From: Pomphorhynchus laevis | Lineage: Eukaryota; Acanthocephala; Palaeacanthocephala; Echinorhynchida; Pomphorhynchidae | Direction: 5' to 3' | NCBI GenBank assembly: GCA_012934845.2 | Contig: WNNJ02001874.1 | Span: 186,001-250,000, forward strand | Length of the DNA: 64,000 bases | Shown here: one piece after another, positions 19,320-30,375 of the stretch | Layout: each line of letters starts with the position of its first letter | How positions within the stretch are numbered: the first letter of the stretch is position 1 | Position numbers and translations under genes: made by a program | The notes under the pieces: model-generated | The model's input: the letters and a program-made list of their open reading frames with translations, nothing else | Told to the model about the DNA's origin: nothing | Databases searched by the model: none

Positions 19320-19590
19320 GTTCCCTCAAACGGGCCTCTATACATACAGTTACATTCATGTAACTGCGGTGGAATAGGTCCGAAAGCTCACAAAATGATT
19401 AAATGGCTGGCAAATCAAAATGCTATTAAACAAAAGACTTCGTACGCTAGAGCTATTACAAGAATTCGATCAAGAATCAGTGTCGCATTGGCGCGTGCCG
19501 CGTCAATCTGTATTCGCGCGACACGGTTATCTGTCAAAGAGCAGATACATCGAGTCATGACGAATGAATCGTGAAGCAAAAAAGACCAAC
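19320..19590 (+). pseudogene. C-terminal fragment of a single-ORF R2-like-nuclease LINE
   Basis: From about 19363 the + strand encodes CGGIGPKAHKMIKWLANQ and then the basic tail RIRSRISVALARAASICIRA, ending at a stop near 19573. This matches the C-termini of the copies at 7198 and 47546. The 5' edge has a perfect 9-bp hairpin, CAGTTACAT-TC-ATGTAACTG (19348-19367). Confidence 0.65.
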
Positions 19591-19840
19591 CTTGATGATA
19601 AATATATTTATTAATTGCTGTTGTAATTGCTGAGAAGAGTACAAGACTTCATCACCAACTAAATGCGTTGCTAGACTTAAATATTTATTTCTCAAAATTT
19701 GAGACAAAGCAGGACATAAGTAATCCATATTCTTAACGGCCAGCATCCGATTAATGCAGTTAAGAGCATTTATGGTGTCTATGCCCCACATAAATTTTCT
19801 ATTTACCTTCAATCGAAGCTCGATTAAAAATAGTTGGCAT
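19590..19840 (-). pseudogene. RT motif A fragment of a single-ORF LINE
   Basis: The minus-strand translation contains GIDTINALNCINRMLAVKN and YLCPALSQILRNKYLS, then HLVGDEVLYSS. This is the same stretch as IDADNAFNRINR...HNLYDSPSQLSIG in the intact copy. It is probably the upstream piece of the minus-strand copy at 17340-18900, split by insertions. Confidence 0.65.
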
Positions 19841-22580
19841 TCATTTGTTCCTGTCTCATTTTTTGCTAGATCTTCGTCTGCCTGAACTTCACCGTATTTC
19901 TGCATCTGTCGACGAGGTTTCTCGTGTGCTTTTATCTTTAAAAAGCAAAGCATTTCCTGCAGATCCTCGTCCTACTTATATACTAAAATATTTGGTCATT
20001 CAGCTTGCTCTTTCACTAACCAAATTGTTTAACTCTTCAATTTGTAGTAACATATTCCTTTCTAATTGGAAATCCGCCATAGTTTGACATCCACTCAAGC
20101 TCTCCTAGGATCCCTTGCTGCTTTCATCATATCGCATTATCAAACTTTCTAACTGTCTATAAATTTCGTGAACGTCTTTTGTTGAACCAGTTAACAGCTA
20201 CCTATCTTCGTCCAAACTCTATCCTACTTTTCAATCTGCTATCCAAACTCGCCATCCTACTGAGTTAGCCTGCAAAAAGTGTTCTCTGACTCACTTCTTG
20301 CTCGTTATAAAAAAACTCTACAGTGTCGTAATTTCCCTTGACCTTTTGTCTGCGTTTGAACCACTAAACCATTATTTTCTGCTAATGTATATTCTCTTCT
20401 TATCACTTCTTAGTGTCGGAAGTAACAAAACGTCACTTCCGCCTCTAAAAGATACTTCCGCATTAAAACGACTCGAAATTGCGTGCAGTAGAACTGGATG
20501 TGATATATTGACAACAGTTACGGTATCATTCAGACAAAGATTTGACGTCCAATGCCTACTCTCAAAGCGTCGACTCCATCATTCTTTTTGAGTCTATCAC
20601 AGCTATCTCAGACGTGATATCCGCTCGCTCACTCCGCCTTTACGTGATTCTTATCTTGCTCTTCGCCGGTCTCATGTTCACCTACTACTTACCAAATGCA
20701 ACTCCTTCTGGCAGCATAAAATCAACACTTTATTAAACTCCAAGTCTCTCGGGCATACTTTTAACTCAATCTTTTCTCGCTCCTCTACGTCTTGCAACAT
20801 CAATCCCCATGATTATTCATCATTTCTTCAGATCAAAATATCCACGTTACTCTCTCACAACCCCGTCACCATTCCAACTCACTGCTACTCGCTTTGCCTC
20901 ATCCTCCCGGAACTCTTTCAGCTTCCTTACAACCGAACATCTTCCTTACTCAACTGCCGAAGTATCATATCCTCATATCCTTGCCCAACAAAACCTCACC
21001 AACCGAACCCTGCTTACCACTGTACTTAATTCCATAGGCTCATCGATATCCCGTATTCTCACAACCTTGTTTAGCTCGTCCATCCGCAGTCGTATCTTCC
21101 GTTTACACTGGAAATTCGGCATTGTTCGTCTCCTCCTTAAGAAACAATCGCTCGATCCCTCACTTCTTTATAGCTATCGCCCCATTTTACTCCGCCCTAC
21201 TCTTTCCAAGCTCTTTTAGTGCCTTATCTTAATACAGATCAACGCTTGTGTCTCCTCATCTAATCTGTACCCTTCTTTCCAATACCCTTTTCGCTCTAGT
21301 CACTCTACAGAAATCGCCTGCATGAAAGTTTACAACGACTTTCTTATTTCTCGAGACAAGGCTATATTTAGTGTTCTCATATTCCTCGACCTCACCTCTG
21401 CCTTTGACATTGTCGACCACTCCAACCTCCTTTATCGCCTTCGTTATAATTACGACCTTTCTTCCTCCTCCGTAGCATGGTTTGCCTCATATCTATTCGA
21501 CCGTTCTTTTCGCGTCTGTTCTAATTAATCATCATCCTATCCCATCCCTATTTTTTTTGCGGGGTCCCATAAGGTTCAGTCCTAGGTACCCTGCTTTTCT
21601 CTCTTCTGCTTGGCGATCTCTCTCCGTTTATCAAACCTTACTCCTTTAACATCATGCAATACGCCGATGACATACTTATATATGTTCATGTATCCCCACA
21701 TCGCATACACGATATTGGCATTTCTGCCTCCAACTGTATTTCTGCTATCTACAAACGTCTCTCCAATCTCCATCTCGTTCTAAACACTTACCTATCTCTG
21801 ACAAGTTCAAAATAATGTGGATCATTTCCCGTAAACCAAATATATCTCCTCCCACGCTTTATTTTGCCTCATCGACTATCCCCATATTACACAATCTCAC
21901 TTTCTTAGGTTTCCATTTCAAAGATCACCTTTCCCTTTAATCCGTTGTCCGTGACATGGTCCGCTCGTCTACCTAAATTCTCCGTTACCTCCGCTGTATC
22001 TTTCCCCTTATCGACTTCCGTTTTTGTATGTATCTTCTTTCATCGCTCTCTTCCTAAAATCGATTACTGCCTTAGCCTTTTCGCAAATTCTCCAAAATCC
22101 ATCATCTTACCCCTACAATGAATAATCAACTCCGCCGTTCGAGTGCTCTTTTATCTCCGTCGCTTCAACGACACATCCACATATCTTGCCCAACTCTCCT
22201 GTCCCACCATCCACATCCGCATCAAATTCCGCCTTCTCGTAACTTTTAGTCTCATAGCTGTCGGCTCCCCATCGTTCATCAACCTTCCTTTATTAGACGA
22301 CACTCGCCCCATCTCGCATCGCTGCGTTATCGTCATACCATCTTACTCCACGTTCCCAATTACTTGAACAACTACGGTCTTTAATCCTTCCTCGTCGCTG
22401 CCTCACTCGCCTGTAGTCAACTCCCTCTCGACGTCCGCCGTGCTCCCTCCTTTATCACATTCAAAAACCTCCCCCGTTCACACCTTCTCGACACATGATT
22501 TACATTTTTGTTTTGTTGTGGTCATGTAAGCGTGCGCTGGCACGCAATTGCCACGTTAAAATAAATCTTTTTTTAACAGT
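19841..22580 (+). pseudogene. Degraded CR1-like LINE, RT region to 3' end, in two pieces
   Basis: Piece one (19841-20420) gives LPELHRISASVDEVSRVLLSL, LTKLFNSSICSN and VISLDLLSAFEPLNH. Piece two (about 20555-22580) restarts upstream in the ORF (LLSKRRLHHSF). It runs through TLFSSSIRSRIFRLHWKFGIVR, SYRPILLRPTLSKL, FLDLTSAFDIVDHSNLL and AYADDILIY-like sequence near 21660 to the end. Many stops and frameshifts are present. The 3' UTR hairpin GCGTGC-GCTG-GCACGC is intact at 22530-22545, followed by GCCACGTTAAAATAAA. The pieces are two overlapping copies or one copy with an internal duplication. Confidence 0.7.
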
Positions 22581-22589
22581 GTACTACAT

Positions 22590-23345
22590 TTAGTGCCTTC
22601 CGCAAACACACAATATCTTCCAGATCCTTAACGGTCCTTCAAAATTTCAGGTCATCTGCAAAAGTCAAGAACTCGCAAGACTTTTATCTTGCTAGCTCAT
22701 CAAATAAGGTATTTATGAATATGTTTTTAGAGGACTAGATTCAAGACAGACCCTTGAGGTACACTGATAGATACTTTTCGAGGTGATGATATAGATTGAC
22801 CTACGTGTACGCGAAAAAGGTTTTTGCATTAAAAATTATGAATCCAATCTATTAGCCATTTATCGATTTGATAAGATTGCAGAACTCAAACTAACATTAC
22901 GTGTTGAAAGGAAAAACGATAACTTCCGGTTAATTATTCGCTCAAGTACTTAACAAATAGTACTTGTTAAACTGATTGGCCTTAAGTTTGTCGGATCATG
23001 GGTGTCATTCTTTTTGAAAACAGGGATCACGAGAGCGTGTTTCCATATTGCTGGTATACACGAAGTTCGTAGGCTTAGCTCAAAGAGTGAGTCGATGGGC
23101 TCAGCAATGATGCCAGATATAGATTTAAGGATAAATGGATATGTCATCAGGACCAGTGGCTGACGAAATAGAAAGTGCAGATAGTTCTTGACGAACTTCT
23201 TCTCTTGACACAATGTAACTAATATTCGCATTACCATGTGAAGGGTCAGGGCTACTGCTAGCATAGCTATTAACAGATGAATGAATAGATTTAAGTACAT
23301 ACAAAGGGATGCACAATCTCCCCATCCAACCTGTTCCACCTACTG
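22590..23345 (-). pseudogene. RTE/Rex-like LINE RT fragment
   Basis: Reading right to left: a linker, SSATGPDDISIYPF, LKSISGIIAEPIDSLFELSL, IWKHALVIPVFKKN, and LRPISLTSTIC (23339-22950). Decayed equivalents of VPQGSVL (near 22760) and FADDLK (near 22655) follow. The frame breaks at least twice. The motif order fits the family of 13677-15668, minus strand. Confidence 0.65.
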
Positions 23346-23750
23346 AAGATTTGCCGATTGAACTATATTGTCTTTGAATGAATAATCCGTTTTCTACTCA
23401 GATAGAGTGAATGTCCACGCAATACATTGCCATATCTTGTGTCCATTATATTATACATCTCGTGTCTAGGGTTATACAAAACCTTCTAAAAATGGCACGT
23501 ATTATTAAAATCCTTAGTTAAGCCCACCCTCTTCTTGTGAAGCATTTATAACCTGACATTGTATGGATAGTTCCGTACCTCTCTCTATCAGATTTATTTC
23601 AACGACTTAATATACTTTCCATCTGGAGTTTTTCACATTTAATAACTTTTGCCACTTAAAAATAAATCCTTTTTTAGTCTTCGGATAAGTATACATGGAT
23701 ATATATAGCAAACTTAACGTATAAGCCAGAATTCGAAATGAACCCAGAGT
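23346..23750. other. AT-rich spacer, nothing recognised
   Basis: No open frame with family resemblance, no RNA gene and no clear repeat was seen in this stretch. Confidence 0.5.
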
Positions 23751-23751
23751 T

Positions 23752-23823
23752 CGTACATTTGATTACTCAGGTAATCAAATGTACGGCGAATACGTTCGGC
23801 CATTTGTTAGGCTTTAGCCTAAC
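23752..23823. repeat. Two adjacent perfect hairpins
   Basis: The first has 15-bp perfect arms (23752-23766 and 23771-23785) around the loop TCAG. The second is GTTAGGCT-TT-AGCCTAAC at 23806-23823. Neither belongs to a recognised element. Confidence 0.8.
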
Positions 23824-23834
23824 GAATTAGTAGA

Positions 23835-24320
23835 TTCAGGTGAGTTTGAAAATAGACAAAGACAGCAATCAAGTTTTGAGAAAATGAGAGAAGATCTGAG
23901 AGTCATACAAGAAAGGAAATCGATCAATCTACGAATTTGACGGAGTTTGCGAGAATCAAATTAGATGAGTGTAATTTATTTCTAACGAAAGGTTTAAGTG
24001 AAAGTCGGTTGTTGAATGGAAGCCTAGGAAAACAAGATTGCCAATGATATGAAAAATTGTAGAATTTAATGATACCGAGGGAAGTTCTAAGCCGAGGCGT
24101 CGAGGAAGAATCTACAATTTTTGGATTTATTAGGATTCAGAGTAAGACGAAGGGAAAGATGATTGGAAATTGAGACAAGACGGTTGGGAGCAGAAACACT
24201 AAGATCATAAATACGATATCAAGTGCATGATCATGGATGGAAATGTCATCAGCATATTGCATAACATGGAAATTAAATGCATGAAAAATCGAAAACAAGA
24301 CTTTGAGAAGACGAAATATT
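23835..24320 (-). pseudogene. CR1-like LINE fragment, C-terminal RT part
   Basis: The sequence is colinear with 44800-45270, the same minus-strand region of another copy. It covers the region after the YADD motif (SNHLSSL, FLGFHFDNRL, SSTLILRNL in better copies). Several frame breaks. A 3' portion is absent, and the block ends in AT-rich DNA at both sides. Confidence 0.65.
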
Positions 24321-24540
24321 TAAAATTGACTAATTTATTTCATTATTAAACGCATTATGAGACAATTGTTAGTAAAAATAACTAATTTATTATTAATTTG
24401 CGATAGAATTACTACACCAGTAATGTAGAAATATTTTAAGTCTTAATTATTAACTAATTTTTGTTAATTAATTTTAAAAATTTCATTTTTGCTTATAAAA
24501 CTGTACAAGTTAGTAATTTAATGCAAATTATTTTAAATGA
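24321..24540. other. AT-rich spacer
   Basis: Runs of TTAATT and AATTTATT sequence with no recognised feature. It probably includes the A-rich tail of the minus-strand LINE to its right. Confidence 0.5.
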
Positions 24541-26245
24541 TAGTATTTTTTTATTGTTCAAACATATAAGCGATTCATGATTTCAACAGTCAACGAATGT
24601 GACTTTCTTAACAGCAGCCCGGCTCGTCGACCGTGCGCCTCTTATACAATTCGAGGCAGCTTTGCATAAAACAAAACCAATTTTTCTTTTTAGCTTACAT
24701 ATGCAATCAGCATAAGGAGTTTGCGTCTTTACGGATTTTAACTTGGCCAGTGTGCGTAAGAAAGGCATCGCAGCGAGACCTATACCACCAGATGACGTGA
24801 AAATGACTGGAATGAAAACGGCACGCTCTACGTCAATTACCCGCTCATCGTATTTTGAATGTTTACGTTGCTCATGGTAATCGAAAGCACTTGAAGGTTC
24901 ACTCTGACACGATATGGCATGCTGATTGAAAATACAAACGTCAATAAACGTTCGCTCATATCGTGACCCAGCGAGACCGCAGCAGCTGACATCTAATCGA
25001 GCTTCATTCTCTTTGCATGCAGTGGCTCTTTGAAACAATATAGAGGAATCTATTGGCTGTAATTTGGGTTCGATTTCAACACTAGAGAGCCGATCAACAC
25101 CGTAACGAACCGCTATGGAATCTCTAAATTCATGTGGAGTAAGAAGTTCACATTCTGAAGCAATAGGTAAAGCACTAAGCCATGTTGATGATCCGCCTAT
25201 TTTGGAAAATTTTAGGGATTGACGAATATGTGTCGGAAGTGCATTTGAAACAGCTTCTAAACGTGAAGCAAATAATTTGATTCGATTTTTGGAAAGTTCG
25301 GCAACGACATTTTGTTGAGCATGCCTTAGGTCTTGACACACCAATCCTGATAGATATGTGTCGCATACTTTGCTTGAGTTTTCAAACTCGATAAGGGCAA
25401 CATGTCCAGGATCCGATATTCCAAGACCTCCTAACTCGATCGGTGAAGACACTGCAGTAAACATATCGTCCCCTATATCTTGCCCCAACATTTTAACAAG
25501 CAAACTATTACGCATTGCGTGCGTTAAGGGGATGATCGAATGAAGACGACAGGGAGTAGTCCTAAAGTAATGAGTCCATTTCCATTGCAAGGAATGTGTT
25601 AAGCCGGCATACGCTATATGATGATCGATATTCGCAACCGTTTGAAGGCGATCCACAAGTGTTGTCCAAGCACATAATTTTTGATCAATCTGCTCATTCA
25701 AAAAAGACTGAGAGCCAATAGGAGACCCCAAGACCTCTATGCCATCGATAGTGCATTTTATTCCATTAAAATCGAGATTTTCAATGTCTGAAAAATTGTG
25801 CAATAATAACTTTGTCTTGCTAGGATTTACATAATATCCATATAACGGACCCATTTCCGTCAGCAACTTCCAAATTTGCTTTAGATCATTTGGACTACCA
25901 ACAAAATTAGCGTCATCTGCATACCAACGTTGATGATGTCTGGGAAACGATGACCAATTATATTTATTAAAGGGATAGTTGCCATTGCAAATGCGGCCAT
26001 CGATAATGGATCGCCTTGAGTCACACCTTCGGATGAATAAATGGATTCTCCACCTAAGACAAGTTCAGTTTTCGCAGAATACATGAATTGAATGTTTTTG
26101 ATCATTATGTGAATTGAATGTTTTTGATCATTACGGCGCGATTAACAGAATTGAAAGCATTCGCCGCATCTACTGCTAGCAATCCATTTCCGGAAGTAGC
26201 GCTGAAAGATTTTCGAAGAGAATGAACAGCGAATTCCAAACCACA
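24541..26245 (-). mobile_element. Single-ORF R2-like-nuclease LINE, 5'-truncated, minus strand
   Basis: The copy starts within RT motif A (LLAVDAANAFNSVNRAV near 26180) and runs to the C-terminus and a short 3' flank. It is a third subfamily by sequence. A 26-bp tandem duplication lies at about 26087-26137 (AATTGAATGTTTTTGATCAT repeated), and an in-frame loss removed the zinc finger further on. Confidence 0.75.
24583..25866 (-). pseudogene. Single-ORF LINE protein: post-RT and nuclease, zinc finger deleted
   Basis: The 427-codon frame begins after the RT YADD region (MLTEMGPLYGYYVNPSKTKLLL). It has LGSPIGSQSF, LQWKWTHYFRTT, GGLGISDPGHVALIEFENSSK, then RYGVDRLSSVEIEPKLQPI. In the related copies about 45 residues lie between RYG and the V-x-x-EP block and contain the C-x-C...H...C finger and IRHN. 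Here they are missing without loss of frame. The nuclease motifs remain (RLDVSCCGL, FIDVCIFNQHA, SSGGIGL). The RT part upstream (26105-25881: EGVTQGDPLSMA) lies in another frame. Confidence 0.75.
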
Positions 26246-26345
26246 TCGTTTTTAATAAGTCTTTAATAAGACTTTTTAATAAGACATCGTTTTTAATAAG
26301 AATTTAATAAGACTTTTTAGTAAGACTTTATTAATAAAAATACAT
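26245..26345. repeat. Tandem TTTTAATAAGACT-like repeat
   Basis: Five or six imperfect units built on TTTAATAAGACTTT or GTTTTTAATAAG lie at the 5' edge of the truncated minus-strand LINE. Confidence 0.65.
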
Positions 26346-26673
26346 AAATGGAAGTGCCGTTTAACAAGAAGTCCGTTAAAAAATAAACAGACAGTCAACA
26401 GAAAAAATAGGTCAACAATTTCTGTCTTCTTCCTTTAAGGCCTCGAATCAATGGAGATCTGATCCCCCTAACCAATCCAGCACGCCGATTTCCGATTGAA
26501 CCACCCGGGGTCTTTCACCCCGTGAAGAATCCAATCGGTGCGGACGATGTTGGGTAAACGAGAGACGAGGAGCTTAAGAAACCTTAGCCTTTGTTCTGGG
26601 GGACGTCCTCTTGAGAAGAAGACTAATCCCGAGATATCCCAGGTACCCCAAAGGCGCACCTGGGTTTTTCCAT

Positions 26674-28893
26674 TCAACGACAGATGCTGGTCCGTTTCAG
26701 AGCCCACCTAGCTTTCTTCAGGATACGTTTGAGTCTATCCAGGTCGGCTTTCGCCCACCAGTTCACTGAAACGGTGAACTCCATGTATTTTACTCGACTT
26801 GTGAAGACAGGGAGTGGTTCGGAGGCAAATATGGAGGAGAGCGCAGAGAGTGCTAGTCTCTTAAGTTTTTTCTTGGTCGCAGGGGAGCCATGAAAGACAA
26901 CCACCTGCGATTTAGCGGAGTTTAGAACAAGGTTGGATCTAGGCAACTGGTCTTTTAATCTTAAAAAGAAGCGGCTGATGTCCGAGACTACGTCTTTGCA
27001 CCTGCGTCTAGTGAACAGGGCTGTGGTGTCATCAGCGTACACCGATAGACGATGTTCACGTTTAAATATTTTAAATAGAATAATTGGGGCAGCAAGATAT
27101 AAGATTGGAGAAAGAGGTGAACCTTGAGGCACACCCGTAATAGGGTAGAACTGACGCGCATCAGGGTCATCATCATAATAAAATCGCTTGGTGTACAGCA
27201 GTATATCCACCCTGTTAACAATTCTCGCAGGCAACCCGAGGGACCTGAGAGAAGAGATAACAAAGGGAATGGAGATGCGGTCAAATTCAGCGGAAAAATC
27301 AAGGAAAACTGCCACAGCTAGCTGATGACTGTTCTCCTGACAAAACTGATGCACTTCACCAACTGCTGAATGGACCGAGCGACCTTTGACAAACCCATGG
27401 AAACCAGGTGGGATTAAATTTCGCCTAATCAGATGATCGCGGATTCTACGCGCAAGCTCTTTTTCGTAGATCGATACGAGCGAATTTTGAATCAAAATGG
27501 GCCGCAGGTCTTAAGGACAAGATACCGGAAACTTTTTTAAAATAAAAATTCTCTTGCTAATGTTGATGCCGGCCACATCAGATGGGGTGGCTAATAGCAT
27601 TGTGATAGCCACCTCTCTTCTTTGATCGGTTGTCAAAAGCTGACAGACACGAGAAGAGAGTGGAGCGATTGTTTTGGAGGTGCTTGGAAGAGGCCCCCAG
27701 GCGTTGAGAATATCTGTGACAGATAAGTCTCTACTCCTGAAGTCTCCCCAAGGCGGGATTGGTTGCGGAGATTGAGTGGCTCCATAGTTGTGTAGGGCAA
27801 GTGACTCTTCTAAAACTTTATCAAGGCCAATTCTACCGATCCAACCCAAGGCCCTATCCCTCCAACAAGCAAACTTCTCCTTCTTGAAAATCTTCCAAAA
27901 GGAAGACTGAGAAGGGTTAAGACGAGCAATGCTCGCCCTATCCCTACTCAGCTGGAACCAATATCTGGTGCGCCAGTATTCATTCGAGAGAGTCTGTCTT
28001 GCGGAAGAAGAGAGATTAGGGAGGTTCAGTAGTTTTGCTAGGACCTTGAGTTTCGTCGGAGTGGTATTGAAAATGCGACCATTGTAGGTTGTCGAAAGCA
28101 ATGCGGTAACTTGCGAAGAAAGGTAGGAATTAAATTCGGTTAAATTCTCATTACCAATTCGGGAGAAGCGTTGGATAGCAGCCTGTAAGAAATCCGCTCT
28201 GATCGGGTCAAAGTGGAATCTTCTCCGAAGCAGCGTATCCTCTTCTATCCGCCAGCGAATTAGATCATGAGATGTGGACAGATGCTGTCGCGACTGCTCT
28301 GTGCAGAAGGGTTTTAACAACCACATCTCGTGGAGCAGTAATAAGTCGAGGAGTGAATTCGTTGATGTGCAATGAAAGGTAGGGGACGGTGGTTTGTGAA
28401 TAAGATAACCGTTCCTGGCTCTGCGGAGAGCAGCATTAATCCAACGACCAGTTCTGTCGTTGAAGTCACCTAGTACAATGTCATAGCCGCTATCGATAAT
28501 ACCATCCAGAAGGTCACGGTTCTTGTGAATCTCTCCTGGACGAATGTAGACTTTGGCTAGACTGGGGTGTTTACCGTTCTTAACGAGTGAAACTACTAGA
28601 CAAGACAGGGCAGGACAAGAGTAATTTAGCAGGAGGGAGGACCTTAAAGAGCATTTAACTAAGGTCAAGAGTCCTTGAGATGAGGAGGAGTGAGGTGGGG
28701 TAATGTACGGAGTATAGTGGGAATATGCATGCTTAGGGATAAATCGAGTAATGTCCTGGGGGAGACGGATAGACCGCGTCTCCTGAAGGACTATAACATC
28801 TGCGTCTCTACCAGATAAAAGTCTAAGGGCAGAAGCACCTCCCGAATTCCACTGAAGAATATTCAGTGAAAAAGGCTCAGGTTTACTCACCAT
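26674..28893 (-). pseudogene. I/Jockey-like LINE ORF2: endonuclease and RT, one in-frame stop
   Basis: ATG at 28893. The endonuclease shows LNILQWNSGGA (Asn), VIVLQETRS (Glu near residue 37), VYIRPGEIH, DIVLGDFNDRTG near 142, TNSLLDLLLL and STSHDLIRW in place of SDH. A linker follows. At 27513-27511 a TAA interrupts the frame. The same frame reopens at once as DLRPILIQNSLVSIYEKEL. RT motifs are FHGFVKGRSVHSA, FLDFSAEFDRI, GVPQGSPLSPILY, LSVYADDTTALF and YMEFTVS. The end at 26674 is short for the group, so C-terminal sequence may be out of frame down to about 26470. Only one nonsense codon separates this from an open ORF2. Confidence 0.75.
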
Positions 28894-28897
28894 TGGG

Positions 28898-30158
28898 CTA
28901 AATTAGTTGGAAAGGGGATGCCAACCTAGACAGAGCTAGGTGCAGGAGGGTTACCCTCCCTGCCACTAGCCCCGTCGCGGGTCGTACCCCCAGGGCAATA
29001 TCTTCATTTCCCAGAGAAGCCTTCTTATCCTTGATCATCTTCCCCACCTTGGGGGGGGTGGGACTGTTCTGGCCGAAGCCCCCTCTTCTTGGAGTGGGGG
29101 TTTTAAGCTCGTTAGGCAAGGGGGCAGATGTTGTCCCTACAAAAGAGGATAGCGGAGGTCTAATCATTGTTTGAAATTGCGAAAAAATAGCTCGTTTCTG
29201 GTTATCAAGAAGTTGAATGATGTCAGCGTTTGACATCCGGTCGGCTGGTGAACCAGCAGCAGAGGCGTAGTTGATCGGGGTTCTAGGCTTAACAAACAGT
29301 TGTTTATATTCTTTAAATCTTCTGCAGCGCCTTGACCAGGCCGGATGTTCCCCTCCACAATTAGCACAAGAGGGAAGGCCTGACATCTTTTCCCTATTAA
29401 AGCATACTGACAATCCCCAGCACCACAAACACCGCATACCAAGGCCTTGCTGCATGTAGAGTACCAGTGGCCCCAGGCATGACACTTGTTACAGTGGGGG
29501 AATGTGAGTCGGTCTTCGTCAATTAGAGTGAATCCTAAGTTAAAACCTAGGAAAGGATTCGCTGACGATTTAGAAAGAAGCAGACCGGAATCAAGATCTG
29601 TATTTGCAAAAGCTACTTGGAGTGGGTCGCACCCTTACCTAGTACTTGCCTCACTGATTGGAGGCCATACAATTTTTTCAGAGTTATCAAATCTTGTTCT
29701 GTTAGAAACAATGGAAAATTAGATATTTTAACTGAGCACTGAAGGGGTTTCAACGTTATGGGACCAGAGTCCAAAAGGTGCTTGTCAAAATAATCTTTGT
29801 ATTCCTTTAATAAATAGGCATTCGGGAAGGAAACTCTTACAGTATTGTCCAAAATCTTCACTGAATTGAACAGCACCCTGTTTGGATGAATTGATACAAA
29901 CTTTCGCAAAAAAGTTGAGAAGAGATTGTGTTTCTCTGTTGGTTTTGTTTAATTGATAATGCACAGGTTAGCTAATTTTGGAATCGGGGGTAGCAGCCCC
30001 TTATCTGCATTTAATAAACCCGAAACATCACTAACCTGGTTAGAATTGTCTCCAGTAGACGAAAGAATTGAACCAGATCGTTCATTACTACCATATTTCA
30101 TTGTAAAATCACCAAAAGTTGTAGAGCTTTGAAGCTCCGATAGCGTTTTAGCATTCAT
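28898..30158 (-). pseudogene. I/Jockey-like LINE ORF1 (gag-like, zinc knuckles), several breaks
   Basis: The start is ATG 30158 (MNAKTLSELQSSTTFGDF). The frame stops near 29949. A block with RVSFPNAYLLKEYKDYFDKHLLD and VKISNFPLFLTEQDL (29909-29613) resembles the pre-knuckle domain. Knuckles follow near 29500-29320 in different frames: CNKCHAWGHWYSTC, CGVCGAGDC, and CANCGGEHPAWSRRC. A low-complexity C-terminus reaches 28898, five bases before the ORF2 ATG. At least three frame breaks. The normal role is RNA binding and particle formation. Confidence 0.65.
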
Positions 30159-30175
30159 TTTTTTTGTTTTTTTTT

Positions 30176-30375
30176 TCTGAATTTTAAATGACCTACTGTG
30201 TGTAGGCTGTAAATATTTTTTAGAGATTAGTTAACAAAGTATTTATTTTAGTATTTTAGTTTTATAAAAACTGTAATTCTACGATATTAAAATTCAAGTA
30301 TCCTTTTCAAAATTGCAGATATTTCAAAACTTCATCTTTCGATGCTTAACAATTTCAATTAATTAGATTCCTGAA
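30176..30375 (+). promoter_or_regulatory. Presumed 5' region of the V-ATPase d gene
   Basis: These 200 bp separate the LINE 5' end from the V-ATPase start codon. They are AT-rich. A pyrimidine-rich stretch followed by AATTAG ends about 10 nt before the ATG (30363-30366). It looks like a 3' splice site and could be used by a 5' UTR intron or a spliced leader. No TATA box or other element can be named with confidence. Confidence 0.3.

Larger units (their letters stand above)
26400..30175 (-). mobile_element. I/Jockey-like LINE with gag-type ORF1, near full length
   Basis: ORF1 (30158-28898) and ORF2 (28893-26674), plus a 3' part to about 26400, all lie on the minus strand. Base composition is clearly richer in G and C than the DNA on either side. 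ORF1 has zinc knuckles and ORF2 has an APE endonuclease and RT, as in I, R1, Jockey and Loa groups; I cannot choose between them. The 5' end lies about 200 bp from the start codon of the V-ATPase d gene, head to head. ORF1 has several breaks; ORF2 has one in-frame stop. Confidence 0.8.
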
